The position numbers were made by a program, and so were the translations under genes. Under the pieces are notes generated by a model, which saw nothing but the letters and a program-made list of their open reading frames with translations, was not told where the DNA came from and ran no database searches. DNA of 64,000 nucleotides from Reticulitermes speratus. Its lineage: Eukaryota; Arthropoda; Insecta; Blattodea; Rhinotermitidae. The DNA lies in assembly GCA_021186555.1 (NCBI GenBank), contig JAJKFL010000013.1, positions 40,549,144-40,613,143 of the forward strand, read 5' to 3'. Positions 33,196 to 44,805 of this stretch are shown here, in pieces (position 1 is the first letter of the stretch; each line of letters begins with the position of its first letter).

Positions 33196-33387
33196 CACGT
33201 GATCATTAACTGATAAACATTTAAGTTACTGCATGACAGTAGTTATTACCAGAAACACTTCTAAATGCGAGTGTAAAAGCTAGCTGAAGAGATGCAGTAT
33301 CAAGCATGACACTAAATACCAAACCGTTGTTAGGATGCACTACTTTCCAAAGAACTAAGGAAACATTATATATATATATAATAATAA

Positions 33388-33753
33388 TTCTTGGCTCAAC
33401 AGCCCTATATGGGCCATGGGCCTCCTCTTGCCTCCTCTTTTCGAGGTTACTAAGTCATGCGCATTCATGGCAGTTGGTGACCGGCCAGCTAGCCGCGCTT
33501 AGTGTTCTATCGATCCTGATGTGCACGCCAGAGCCATCTGGCAGGCAGTCAGGAGACTTGGATGAGAAATGGAGGCAATTTGGCTCACGCAACATTTTTA
33601 TTTTATTCATTATAAATCTACGACATGGGACCGACGGCTTTACTTCCCCTCCGGATTTTTATCATCCTTAAAAATCCATCGACCTCGGTCGGGATCGAAC
33701 CCGCGAACCTTGGGTCCAGTGGCGAGCACGCTAACCACTAGTCCACCGAGGTC

Positions 33754-33756
<3 letters not shown>
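33388..33756 (-). mobile_element. SINE family A with B-type tail
   Basis: A shared tail at the left (TTGGCTCAACAGCCCTATAT), the A body with a deletion near 33605-33640 and an intact tRNA-like head at the right. It sits between two TA microsatellites, which hide any TSD. Confidence 0.85.

Positions 33757-33826
<70 letters not shown>
33757..33826. repeat. TA microsatellite
   Basis: About 70 bp of uninterrupted TA apart from one TT step. Confidence 0.95.
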
Positions 33827-35210
33827 CATTCTGAAATTGTAAAAAAAAAAAACTGCAAGACTTACTAAATTAACTTGATATTTGTTAATCCACTTGCGTT
33901 CTGTTGTTACAGTTTCAATGACAAAAATAAAATGAGTATGTGAATCAACTTACATATTTCTGTTTCCCTTAGGCTTTATCTTACTCAGACACGTAAAATA
34001 TTTTTAAAAAATTATGAACACTTTATTTTTGGATGTACATATATTTCACATTACTAATTCACTGTGTAAAAATGTGCTAAAATAGACGCCTAGCCATAGT
34101 TGTGAACTGCATAGCTTACACATTTTTCATGTTATTATCTATATTTTTGGTGCATAGAATATACAGAAAAGTACGCAGCCAAAAGCATATATATATATAA
34201 TTATACGTATATTTATACATTCCACATTTTGTGTAACTTACTTCACATTAAAGTTCATGTTGCCCGCAGAGAGACCAAACTATGCCGAAGTTGTCCGCAC
34301 AACCAAAAAAGGTTGGGCAAGACTGATCTAGGACATAGTTTGTGTTATATGTTTCAATTTAAAATATGGAAACAGCGAACTTTGGAACACGCCCTCACAT
34401 CACGAGCAGCTAGAGTAAGAATTCTTGTCTCCGAGCCAGAAGCAGCATTCGAGGTCATTCCGACCCTGGCGACAGCGATAAGCGACTCTAACTATGGGGC
34501 ACGTGTTTAGAAATGTCTGCACAACGCTTCTAGCCGCTAGGTTTTACTTCATGGCTACAGCTCGTGTCGGAACGAAATTAAGAAAACAAACTGAAATAGC
34601 ATAATCAATTCTCCTTTTCACTTTCTCTCTCTCTATCAAAAAAAAAATATATATATATAAAGGCAGAAATTCATTAAATGCTTTTATGGGGGCAGCTGAC
34701 GAATAAATTCTTTCTGCCCAATCTTCCTGCTGAGACCGTCATTGCAAAACCGCGCGAGTGACTTTCCCGTAGTTTCTAATTACTGTAGATGCCACCGGAT
34801 CTCAACAGTGTACGCTATACCATGGTATCTTATGGGCTTTTACTTTCGTGAAACATCCCTAGATAATTACGTACCGATTGCAGACAATGGATACAGATGG
34901 AATAATTAATTCCATGAAATAAGTCAGCCGAAAGTTTATAGTTCATTACGATGGATCAAACATTAAAATGTCCCTTAACAAGAACACACGTTCAGTTCCT
35001 TTGTGGAGGTTTTTTTTTTAAATTAAAGCTTTATTTCCATTGACAGTACACATAAATCAGCCATAAAGATTGCAAGTTGTACCAATTTACCAACTTCTGT
35101 GTGAATACAGCGCAGTGCAAAAGTTAATCTACTTCGTGTGCTTGCGTGTGAGTTTATGCTCTTTTGTTACAGAATTTCATAGTGTGTGTGTGTGCGTTTA
35201 CGTGAAATGG
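33827..35210. other. AT-rich unassigned DNA
   Basis: Contains short TA runs (34187-34199, 34650-34660) and a CT run near 34622. The 93-codon frame at 34229-34510 is unrecognised. Confidence 0.5.
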
Positions 35211-35224
35211 CTGATGCTCTAACC

Positions 35225-35482
35225 TTCTTCTTCGGTGGCACTACAGTCCAATGCGGACATTCGCCTCCTTTTTAGGTTTCCTAACGGTCAGCTTTTTACA
35301 GTGACAGGTTGTCAGCCTGTCGCCCAAACCCCCAACCTGGAGGGCCAGTCCATCGAATTTATAACCCCCGGGGCAGGGTGGCCCAGCTATACCCCCAGGC
35401 ACTGGGTACCCATTTTGGTCGCCTTTTACGACCTGCATGGGCTGCAGTGGGACTATTCTTTTCCCCGGTCACCACACGGGGA
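35225..35482 (-). mobile_element. Retroposon with GAA tail, 258 bp
   Basis: A 14-bp exact TSD CTGATGCTCTAACC at 35211-35224 and 35483-35496 defines the ends. On the minus strand it starts GTCCCCGTGTGGTGACCGGG and ends ACCGAAGAAGAAGG, a short GAA tail. No convincing tRNA boxes, so it may be a 5'-truncated LINE 3' end rather than a SINE. Frames across it are incidental. Confidence 0.8.
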
Positions 35483-35496
35483 CTGATGCTCTAACC

Positions 35497-35985
35497 GCTA
35501 AGAGCAAAACTGGGCAACTATTTAAAAGGCAAGAAAGGCAGAAAGAGTAAACCTGAAAATTCCAGGTCCGATCTAATATACGCGGACGCGTAACTCAGGA
35601 CATGTTGTACGCAAACGGAATCTGTAGACAGAGTGAAGGTTTGCAGCGCGGTGGCCACGTACGTAAGAACGAATGGTCTTTAGATGGTCAGCCTATAAAA
35701 ACACATCGGCATTAAAGTGAGATTAGATGCGAGAATTTGCTCTTCTTTTTCTTAAAACTTGACCAGGAGCTGCAGGTAGGTTAACGTCCAGCCAGTCGGT
35801 CTGTTCGACCCGTTTCCTGTAATAGAGTGCTAATAATGTCTCAAGCTGCTGGTACCATGGAAGGCCAACTGCACAAATGTACAGACCGCAGAACACCTCG
35901 TCGCCATGTCGTGCTCCTCTGAACCACTGTGCTAATAATTACAGAAGGGCTTGTGGGTACGTAAAATAAAATCACATAACGCTAA
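35497..35985. other. Unassigned DNA
   Basis: No frame above 60 codons and no repeat structure found. Confidence 0.5.
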
Positions 35986-35989
35986 TTAA

Positions 35990-36212
35990 CCTTCTAAAGC
36001 CCAGTGGTTACTTTATGTACCACCAGACTTAACAATCAAAAATGCTACGTTCTGCCCACAAAATGTATTTATGTGTTTTCTATTAATCTCAGAACAGCGA
36101 CTTCTTCCATATACAGCACTGACTGGCTTTAATAAAAGAGACGGGGTGTGTTTACTGTGCGGTACGAACATATCTTTAAATATAATTCAGGTTAGTTTCA
36201 GTCTTTCCAGTG
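35990..36212. mobile_element. piggyBac-like MITE, complete (223 bp)
   Basis: TTAA at 35986-35989 and 36213-36216 is the piggyBac target. The left end is CCTTCTAAAGCCCAGTGGTT; the right end, inward, is CACTGGAAAGACTGAAACTA. Internal blocks are shared with the copies at 14.7, 18.6 and 54.65 kb. The 65-codon frame inside has no transposase features. Confidence 0.75.
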
Positions 36213-36216
36213 TTAA

Positions 36217-36610
36217 TACCAATACGAAACTCGCTGGAAACGAAAACTACAGTATGTTTGCAGTATAACATAGTATGACACAATCATGACACAGACGGGC
36301 ACAAGAATTTGTCACATGACATAGTGGCAAAAACGGATAGCCATGTTCAGTACAAAGACTACAGGATTAGAAGAGAATTACATGTACGTCGTTAAAATAC
36401 ATTTCACAGTCACAAAATAGTAACTGGGTTATACCATTAGTATGCAAAATTCCATGCATGTTATCTGACATCTCAAAGTACTAAATATTCACCATAAAAA
36501 TATTAGTCCGCATGTAACTTTCTGTGGATGCGCACCTACGGGAGTATTAGGTTTCAAACACAACCAACTGATTTTGAAACTGCCATGGTTGCGATATTTA
36601 TCTCTCATAT
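36217..36610. other. Unassigned DNA
   Basis: AT-rich spacer before a B SINE; nothing recognised. Confidence 0.5.
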
Positions 36611-36624
36611 TTACAAAATGCTGA

Positions 36625-36881
36625 TCCTAGTGGCCGCGCGGTCTAAGGCGTGGGTCTGCGGCCGCTCGCTTGCTGGGATTGTGGGTTCGAATCCCACCGG
36701 GGGCATGGATGTCTGTCTCTTGTGAGTGTTGTGTGTTGTCAGGTACAGGTCTCTGCGTCGGGCCGATCACTTGTCCAGAGGAGTCCTACCCAGTGTGGTG
36801 TGGCTGAGTGTGATCGCAAAGCCTCGATAATGAGGAGGCCCTGGCCGAATAGGGGCTGTTGCGCCATTGGAAAAAAAGAAA
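36625..36881 (+). mobile_element. SINE family B, full copy
   Basis: Head TGGCCGCGCGGTCTAAGGCG, box B GGGTTCGAATCCCACC, the full body and the tail GGGGCTGTTGCGCCATT plus an A run. TSD TTACAAAATGCTGA / TTACAAAATACTGA (one mismatch) at 36611-36624 and 36882-36895. Best B reference in the window. Confidence 0.92.
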
Positions 36882-36895
36882 TTACAAAATACTGA

Positions 36896-37278
36896 CCAGT
36901 AAAATTCTATACGAATGGCTTGCTTCTCATTAACCCTTAAGTGGCCTGTACTAATTTCGACGTTCGAAGTTAGGAAAGTGCTGATGAAACGTGCATTATG
37001 AATTCAAAACAAAACAGAGCATAGACCTAAAAGTGGAATTAACATTTTCCTACCTCGCTTATTGCAAATTCACACATATGCCTACATTAGAAAGATGATA
37101 TAACATCTTAGGTGAATAAGAAACAATAACTATTGAGTTTATCGGTTACAGCGCCTTTAGAGGAATTTATACCCGATGAATGGTTTCGTCTAGTAATATT
37201 GTAGACTCTGTATGTCTTTGTTAGGCCAGACTATAAAAAAATATTCGGTGTTTCAAGCTACGACTGAACCGTAAATTG
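36896..37278. other. Unassigned DNA
   Basis: Begins near TTAACCCTTAAGTGGCCTGT (36930), another TTAA-plus-CCC start without a matching end. Confidence 0.35.
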
Positions 37279-37497
37279 TACGTAAAACGTCACGCCGACA
37301 AGTTGAATCTTGGCGATCTTTTTTTTTTTTTTTTTCGAATTTTTTTCGGCCTCTGTGAACCCTCCTCTGCCTCCTTCTCCCGTTGTCGGTAGTTTTCTTG
37401 CTTTTGTGCGTTAGTTAGTCTCGGCAACGTGAACCTGTAAAAAACAGCGCCGAGGTGACCCACCTATGTGTACCGAAATGTAAGACGTTTTACGTCA
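37279..37497 (-). mobile_element. Possible retroposed or TIR element
   Basis: ACGTAAAACGTC at 37279 is inverted as GACGTTTTACGT near 37483-37494, and a 15-17 bp T run lies at 37320-37336. The T run suggests a minus-strand A tail; the inverted ends suggest a DNA element. The evidence does not decide. Confidence 0.3.
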
Positions 37498-37499
37498 AA

Positions 37500-39107
37500 A
37501 ATATAATTTTATAAACAAAAGAACTGGATAAATGGTAGAACAAATTATCGAATTAAAAATTACTTAAACTGATGTTGGGCTACCTTGTGTGTTTGAACAA
37601 TCAGTTACTATAAATTAAATGACTCGTAAGGCTCCAAGCCTGTTTGTCCAGTCGAATAATCTTACAGGCGTATTAACATCGCTAGACGTAATGATGCCGT
37701 TTGCATTGCTGCAGTGTCAGCTGTTGACTGATTTACCGCCCATTGTCCATAGCGTACATTCTCTCACATCCGTCCTCGTGACTTAGCGTGACAAAGCCTG
37801 TGGGTCTGCGGGGGCTGCCACTGCACTTACGGTGTCACGAGTTAGGTTCGGTCAAGTGCGAGAGAATGAATACCGCTGAGGAACAGAAAACGATTTTAAG
37901 GTAGATCAGTCAATCCAATAATCAACCTTGACAATGCAGGAAAAGGAAAAATCCTTCTGGAAATAAGCAGAATACGGAGCGTCGAGGTATTGCTCAGTTC
38001 ATTCGAAGCTTACGGAGGTGCCGTTAGTCGAGAGCTAAAGTCAGATCTGAATTCAGAAGATAAAGGGATTTAAATTCGACGGAGGCACGGACTACTCTGA
38101 TTAAATCTTTTGCTAACGTCCGTGGTTCCACAAGGCATTCTGATTTTCATACTTAAACAACTGAAGTGTTTAACGTAGCCACTCAGTTAACGTTAAGATG
38201 CAGCAGACGTCAAGATACGTTGGCTGTAAAAGGATCCTCAGTACAATTCTGAGGATGGAAACAAGAGAGATTTAGAATCTTCGGCATTTCCTGTTAATAG
38301 GTGCGCCTAATCCGGATTACAGAATTTACTGACACAATAGCGTTGCCAGGATCATTAGATCTGACTGTACAATGCAGAAAATCAGAGTATATTACAGGAA
38401 TTCCAAGTTTCTTGATACGTTTTAGCTATCGCCCAAATCTGTCACCAAGAGAAACAATGTAACGAAAAGGGAAGCCTACCGATGCATCAAATAGCTATTA
38501 GAAAAAACTGAACTGAACAAATTTTCTTACCTACCGCCTTCATTCCAGCTAATTTCGTATCCCTGCTGAGAATGCTATCATATATTCCGAAATGTAAAGT
38601 TAATTTTTAACAAAATGCGGCTCTAGAGGTAAAAGTTGTGAGCCATCAAGAGTGGTCTACATAAATAATCGCCTTACATGATACAAGATTTCTGCTCAGA
38701 ACAAGTTTCTTGAAGTGTTCATCCACTGACTGTGGTTGTAGTCACATGGACCGGAAGTGGTTCGAGAGCCGCAGGTGTCCCACATCCATTATGCACTCTG
38801 GCCAAATGCCACATACAAGAATCGCTGTAAATATTCGGAGAAAATAAAGGCAAGGGGTTCACGAAGTTCTCACATTCCATACTCAGGCTGACTAAATGAT
38901 GTCCTGTAGCTTGGAATGGCGCTGGGGCGCTATTTCTGGTGCACGGTCCCCCCCCCCCTCCTGCCCCGTCACTATTGGCACATGACTCTGCAATGACCTT
39001 TCCTCAGGAATAAACGCCCTGCCACCTAATTCTACTGGAATTCTGAATTTTCAGACCTCATTTGGTGCAGTCAAATTGAATGTAGTTGGAAAAGAACACA
39101 GGAGGAG
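37500..39107. other. Unassigned DNA
   Basis: About 1.6 kb with no frame long enough to note, no TIR/TSD and no tandem array. C run at 38950-38959. Confidence 0.5.
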
Positions 39108-39222
39108 GATATGATGATGGTGACGATGATATTAATGACGGTCATGACTACGAAAAGCACCTAGACGATGAGACTCAAGTACATGATGATGATGATTACG
39201 ATGATGGCGATGATGATATAGG
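39108..39222. repeat. Imperfect GAT-repeat tract
   Basis: GATGATGGTGACGATGAT and similar interrupted GAT units throughout; low complexity. Confidence 0.8.
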
Positions 39223-39225
39223 GTA

Positions 39226-39730
39226 ACTTGTAAGACGCTGATATATAAGATATTTTAACCCATCATGAAAACCAAGAACAGGCAATCTCTCTTGGCGCTT
39301 ATGATCCGAATGTCGTAAGGACACAAGTTGGTGGTGGCTAAGAAGTAAAGACATATAAAGGAAAAAGAAGACAAGTACAAAAATACAAAGGATAAAGGTA
39401 CAAAATAAAGAAGCGGGAAGGAGGAATTAAAAAATACATTCAGAAAGAAATAAAAAAGTTAGGATTTCGTATTTAGGATCTGTATAGATAATGCCATAAA
39501 TATAAGGGCAATAACAGCAGTGACAGGGAAATGACAGTGACAATGACGTAGCACAAGAGAAAGACGTACGTAAGCCTCTGTGTCCATAAAAATTTCTGTT
39601 CGCACTCCAACGTTCAAACTAACGAAACCACTATCTCTACTCTTTTCTCGTTACGCAACACTGCCAATACTTCAAATGTGTCCCTCATACTACGGGCTGA
39701 ATGACTGTTTACAGTTTTGAAATGTAACTC
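39226..39730. other. Unassigned DNA
   Basis: A-rich segment 39340-39470; nothing recognised. Confidence 0.5.
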
Positions 39731-39843
39731 TAAGGTAGGGCGCCGACATGCAATTTTTCAGTTCTGTAATCGTTTGATTCCGAGATGCCGTGCCCCGCTC
39801 ACATATGCAATCAAACGATCGGCCGACTGACGTAGCCGCACAC

Positions 39844-40131
39844 TTTTTTTTTTTTTAAAGGGCCCCGCAGCAGATGCTACGGACGCACCGCAGCCTTAAG
39901 GCTTATTGTGCAACCCTGTGATGAAGATAAAGATGAGCAGTTTTTTACCAAGTTTTACGAGTAATGGAGCACCAGTGGAATGAAATTGACAGGGGAAAAC
40001 CGACAACTCGGAGAAAAACCTGTCCCAGTGCCACTTCGTCCACCACAAATCTCACATGGACTGACCCGGGATCAAACCCGGGCCTCCGCGGTGAGAGGCC
40101 GGCGACTAACCGCCTGAGCCATGGCACGGCC
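39844..40131 (-). mobile_element. SINE family E nested in the Harbinger element
   Basis: Intact E SINE: T run at the left (minus-strand A tail), head at the right (GGCCGTGCCATGGCTCAGGC). The TSD TAGCCGCACAC at 39833-39843 and 40132-40142 is Harbinger sequence, so the SINE inserted after the transposon. Confidence 0.93.
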
Positions 40132-40170
40132 TAGCCGCACACATGCGATAGATTCCGATTCAGTTCCAAC

Positions 40171-40488
40171 ATGGACTTCGTGGAAGTGGCTTGTATCTGT
40201 GCCCTCGAAATTTCGAGGAGAAGAAAACTGAAGAATAAAAGACGATTTTGGGTGCATCCACTAACAACTCAACGCTTGTTAAAAGGACAGTTTCATAAAA
40301 TTTATGAAAATTTAAGGGCACATCCTAATACATTTTTTAATTATTATCGTATGAGTGTGAACAGTTTTGACGAACTTCTGAAACTTGTGGGACCTTCAAT
40401 AACATACCAGAACACCAAATGGAGACAGGCTATCTCTCCAGAAGAGAGGCTATCAGTTCTAAGAGCAAAGACATGTTGCTCGCTTTAG
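40171..40488 (+). pseudogene. Harbinger (HARBI1-like) transposase, N-terminal fragment
   Basis: A 105-codon frame. Residues 24-75 (RRFWVHPLTTQRLLKGQFHK.. through NTFFNYYRMSVNSFDELLKL) match my knowledge of the N-terminal region of PIF/Harbinger nucleases of the HARBI1/ALP1-like group. SPEERLSV near residues 89-96 is the usual lead-in to the catalytic half. It then switches to unrelated residues and stops within 10 codons, so the whole DDE nuclease domain is missing. The deletion removed the 3' part of the ORF while leaving the right TIR, which makes this a defective copy. Confidence 0.85.
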
Positions 40489-40704
40489 TTATAAGAAGAG
40501 ACTGTTTTGTTTCATGTGAGCGGACGTCCATTAGATCCTGTTGTTTACAAAACGATTGCGCAATCAGACGATTGCTGTTGGTTTGTGGAACAGTCGGCAG
40601 ATTAAACGGTTGCAAGTCGGCGGAGTCCCATTTAACTCTTCGGTTGTTATTCATGCAATCAAACCGTTGCGCAACTAAAAATTGCATGTCGGCGCCCTAC
40701 CTAA

Positions 40705-42526
40705 GAGCTCTAACGAAACGTGTGCTACCACGTAGCGCCGACACACATTGCGATACTTCGTGAGTAATGTTCTAGTACGAGTATAACCGTGTGTGCTACA
40801 CATGGAAGATTGCCGTTTTCTGGGAAGTGACGTCGTAGCATCTGGCAGGTATTTCTTCCAAATTATGCGTCGTCACATTTCAGGACAAGATAATCTTTAT
40901 AGTCACCACCGCCAAAACCCGAAACTGCACAAAGTGTACGTACGTGGACAATAGAAAGTCGTGCCTGTCCGCGTTTTATCACCGGAATTACTCAGCAGAT
41001 TTTGATTAAATTTGTTATTGGGAGTCTGCACTAAAAGTTATTCAGGAAATTTAATGCCGCTGGATTAATATAACCCCTATTTTGCACCACGCTCAATTGG
41101 AACGCAAGCACATACCACATAAGGAAGAAAAAAAAACAAGAAAATAGTGTGTACACCACATACTCGTTGATATCGTTACAGTCCATAAAGTGAAATTTTT
41201 TTCGATATTGTAGACTTACATATTGAACGACATGCGAGAAAAAGTTTTGATGGCCATGCAGGGTTAGGCTATAAGGTGATAGGCTTTCGAAGAGTGGATA
41301 TGTATCTACAATAAAAGAACATATAGATAAACGCGGTGTTCAACCTCGCCAGTGACGCACTTGGCAAGTACGAGTAATACGCCTACGCCGTACCACTCTT
41401 GTGCTTTCCAAAACGTATTTAAATGTTACCATAAAGTAAAGCGTCTTATAATGTAACCGGGTAATCCAGTCGAATTCCAATCCATCACCGAGCATTAACT
41501 GCGACTCAATTCACCCCACACTTGGTATCCAACTGCAGCGGCAAAAGTCAGGGAACCTCTGTTCCCTTGAACAGATCAAAGCGCTATGCTGTGCAACGTT
41601 ACTGCACTTGAGTGACCCCTACAGTGCACAAAAATTCAGACCGATATTTATTTCGGGTAAAAGCTTCCCTTCTCCTTTCCGCAGACCTCCAGGTCACGTA
41701 TGTGTATGAAAAGCCGACAGAAGAAACATATGAACAGTGGACACAGTCTGGTAAAGATTACAATAGAACACATAGTACTGAGCCATAGGCTCCTTGAGCT
41801 CACTAAAGGGGCAGGTGTTGTGACGCAGAGGATGGTCAGTCCTGTTGAGTGTCAGATCCCAGAGGGGATGAGATGATGTAGATGCTGAAATAGGAGAGGG
41901 CTGTAGAATTGCGCTGTACAGGACCAAGCCTCGTCGAACAGCAGATATGAAGCGTGGTAATTTATTGGAATCAAGCAGAGCTGCAGAATGGCTACTGCCC
42001 GTTTCAGTCGAGACAAGTGTTGGGTGATGACGATGCTACAGACCGGCAGAGGTTTCCCTTTTGAAGACTTAAATATAGTCCGGGACTCCAGCTCTGCGAC
42101 AGGAGCACAGGAAATTACGTGAATTAGGAAAGTTTGGCTCGCATTCCTTTGACAGTTGCAAAGCTGGGACCCGAACTGTAGGAGTGTTTCGTCCGCTCCC
42201 CCCCCCCCCCTCCCCCCCGACTCAACTGAACCACCGATTATTAAACGTTCCGCAGCTCCACAACGTGCGAAGTCAGTCTGCCGTTTGCCGTGCAGTGGGC
42301 TGCAACAGGTGTTACCCAGTCACGAGGCGTGAATCGGAAGTTCATCAGCTAACACTTGGTAGCTGTCCCGCTGCTTCAGTCCTGCCCCGCCAAGACTAAG
42401 CATCGTGTGATCTCAGAGAGCCATTTCTCTTTGTGCACGACATGTTGGCTACATGTAACAAAGCACGTACTGCAGGCACGCTCGATACCGTCGCCGTTAC
42501 TTCAACAGTACGGCAAATGTCTTACG
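40705..42526. other. Unassigned DNA
   Basis: 1.8 kb without a recognised element. Long C run at 42198-42218. The frame at 42184-42399 reads through that run. Confidence 0.5.
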
Positions 42527-42536
42527 CTGTTACGTG

Positions 42537-42839
42537 ACGGGACGCGCGGTGGCGCAGTTGATTGAGGCACTACGCTACAAACCGGAACGTCGCGGGTTTG
42601 ATTCCCGATGGTGTCATTGGAATTTTTCCTTGACATAATCGTTTCGGTCGCACTATGGCCCTGGGGTCGACTCAGCCTCTAACAGAAATGAGTACCAGGA
42701 ATATTTCCTGGGGGGATAAAGGCGGCCGGTGCGTAGGGCTGACAACCTTACCACCTTCATGTGCCGATTGTCTAGAAATCTGGGAGCCTCAACCTCCTGG
42801 AACCCTAAGGGCCTGTAATGGGATTGCTTTTTTTTTTAC
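42537..42839 (+). mobile_element. SINE family C, full copy
   Basis: Head GACGCGCGGTGGCGCAGTTG, box B GGGTTTGATTCCCG, complete body, ending GGGATTGC plus a T run. A 10-bp TSD CTGTTACGTG lies at 42527-42536 and 42840-42849. The 147-codon frame 42655-43098 is this SINE plus the next one. Confidence 0.9.
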
Positions 42840-42956
42840 CTGTTACGTGTTGAGCCCCCAGAATGCAATTGCATGTAACTATTATAACCCATTACATACA
42901 GGAACATGCACAGTCCAATTTAATTCCCACAATTATGTTCACTACGTATACAGGGT

Positions 42957-43210
42957 TCCCAGTCACCGCGCGGTCCAAGGCGTGGGTCTGCGGCCGCTCG
43001 ATTGCTGGCATTGCGGGTTAGAATCCCACCGGGGGCAAGGATGTCTGTCTCTTGTGAGTGTTGTGTGTTGTCAGGTAGAGTTCTCTGCGTCGGGCTGATC
43101 ACTCGTCCAGAGGAGTCCTACCGAATGTCGTGTGTCTGAGTGTGATCGTGAAGCCTCGATAATGAGGAGGCCCTGGCCCACTTGGGGCTGTTGCGCCATG
43201 AAAAAAAAAT
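42957..43210 (+). mobile_element. SINE family B, full copy
   Basis: Head TCACCGCGCGGTCCAAGGCG, a mutated box B (GGGTTAGAATCCCACC), body and tail GGGGCTGTTGCGCCATG plus an A run. Approximate TSD GTATACAGGGT / GTATAGGGT. Confidence 0.88.
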
Positions 43211-43357
43211 GTATAGGGTATACAAACAAAATACAAGGATGGAAAGACGTACCTGTCTACACTGTGTAGTGACCTAAACGGTACTTATCTCGTATTTATC
43301 TAAATATGCTAATTAAACAACGCCATGGAGCAGTGTCATTGTTCAGATATTATTTGT

Positions 43358-43640
43358 AGCCTACCTAGCCCAGAATTCCCTGCAATTCAAGGAACCCGAA
43401 GATTCAAGAACCGACGGTGTTTACAAGACACCGCCACTGGTCCCTGTTCTGACTCAGGCGAGTCCAAGACTAAATATCTGTGCCTTCACACGCTATGTCT
43501 TTAATATACTATATCGTATCACATTAAAATGTTATTCTCACGTCTATGTCAAGGACTCGAATTGGCCGCTTTTCCTTCATGTTTTCCAAATAAATTCTAC
43601 ATGCGTTTCCCACCCTTCGCATTTGCCCTGTATAGTCCAC
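43358..43640 (-). pseudogene. LINE C-terminal fragment, decayed
   Basis: Minus-strand translation pieces ENMKEKRPIRVLDIDVRITF, WTRLSQNRDQWRCLVNTV and FGFLELQGILG line up with MGKHEGR.., D.D.WRALV and NLRVP.NAGNF of the other LINE ends here. Interrupted by stops. Confidence 0.55.
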
Positions 43641-43779
43641 CCATTACACTGTCCTTGGTTTTAGAGCTCTAATAGGCGGATGTTAAGTGAACAGCACAAA
43701 TTATGAAGCTCCCCAATATTATATTTTCTCTATCCTCCTCTTCTTCTCTCCAGTTCAACAGAATAAGTATATCACATTA

Positions 43780-44486
43780 CAAAATGCTTCGAATAAATAA
43801 ATAAATACGTCCTATCACAAAATGCTTCGAATAAATAAATAAATACGTCCTATCACAAAATGCTTCGAATAAATAAATAAGTACGTCCTATCACAAAAAG
43901 CTTCGAATAAATAAATAAATACGTCCTATCACAAAATGCTTCGAATAAATAAATAAATACGTCCTATCACAAAATGCTTCGAATAAATAAATAAATACGT
44001 CCTATCACAAAATGCTTCGAATAAATAAATAAATACGTCCTATCACAAAAAGCTTCGAATAAATAAATAAATACGTCCTATCACAAAATGCTTCGAATAA
44101 ATAAATAAATACGTCCTATCACAAAAAGCTTCGAATAAATAAATAAATACGTCCTATCACAAAATGCTTCGAATAAATAAATAAATACGTCCTATCACAA
44201 AATGCTTCGAATAAATAAATAAATACGTCCTATCACAAAATGCTTCGAATAAATAAATAAATACGTCCTATCACAAAATGCTTCGAATAAATAAATAAAT
44301 ACGTCCTATCACAAAATGCTTCGAATAAATAAATAAATACGTCCTATCACAAAATGCTTCGAATAAATAAATAAATACGTCCTATCACAAAATGCTTCGA
44401 ATAAATAAATAAATACGTCCTATCACAAAATGCTTCGAATAAATAAATAAATAAATAAATACGTCCTATCACAAAATGCTTCCAAT
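43780..44486 (+). repeat. 38-bp satellite array, about 18 copies
   Basis: The unit is TATCACAAAATGCTTCGAAT plus AAATAAATAAATACGTCC. Most units are identical; a minority carry AAAAAGCTT instead of AAAATGCTT, and the last full unit has two extra AAAT steps. Very low divergence indicates recent expansion. Confidence 0.97.
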
Positions 44487-44545
44487 TCAATCATTTATCC
44501 TAACAATTTTATATTACGTTTTATCATGTACAATTTTTGTACAAT

Positions 44546-44797
44546 GATTGGCCGTGCCCCAGCTCAGGCGGTTATTCGCCCGTCTGTCATCGCGGAGGAC
44601 CGGGTTCGATCCCAGGTCATATACCACGTAGGATTTTGGTGGAAAAAGTGGCACTAGGATGGGTTTTTCACCGAGTACTGCCGTTTTGCCCTAACAATAT
44701 CATTCCACCATTACTCCATACTCATCCATTCGTCTAGCCCTCATATTACATAATCTTAACAACTGACAGAGCATTAAATAACACTTCACATAAAAAC
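44546..44797 (+). mobile_element. SINE family E, variant 3' end
   Basis: Head GCCGTGCCCCAGCTCAGGCG and box B GGGTTCGATCCCAGG are typical. After about 44700 the sequence departs from E1-E3 and resembles the copy at 24.1 kb. TSD TGTACAAT at 44538-44545 and 44798-44805. Confidence 0.8.
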
Positions 44798-44805
44798 TGT
44801 ACAAT

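Larger units (their letters stand above)
39734..40701 (+). mobile_element. PIF/Harbinger transposon, internally deleted
   Basis: Inverted ends GGTAGGGCGCCGACATGCAA.. are identical over 25 bp and then imperfect. The 3-bp TSD TAA (39731-39733, 40702-40704) fits the TWA preference of PIF/Harbinger. It contains a transposase 5' fragment (40171-40488) and, in its left part, a nested E SINE; without the SINE it would be about 670 bp. Subterminal motifs (CAATCAAACGATCG, CAATCAAACCGTTGC) recur near both ends. Confidence 0.92.

Noticed and set aside
36625-36700. Functional tRNA gene
   Set aside because: It is the head of a B SINE: continues into the shared body, ends in an A run and has a TSD. The same applies to the tRNA-like heads at 1.6, 8.4, 18.8, 42.5, 44.5 and 51.4 kb.
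42655-43098. 147-codon open frame
   Set aside because: It is a C SINE body read through into a B SINE; both are bounded by their own TSDs.
43780-44486. CRISPR-like regular repeats
   Set aside because: Units are directly adjacent with no variable spacers and the context is eukaryotic; this is a satellite.
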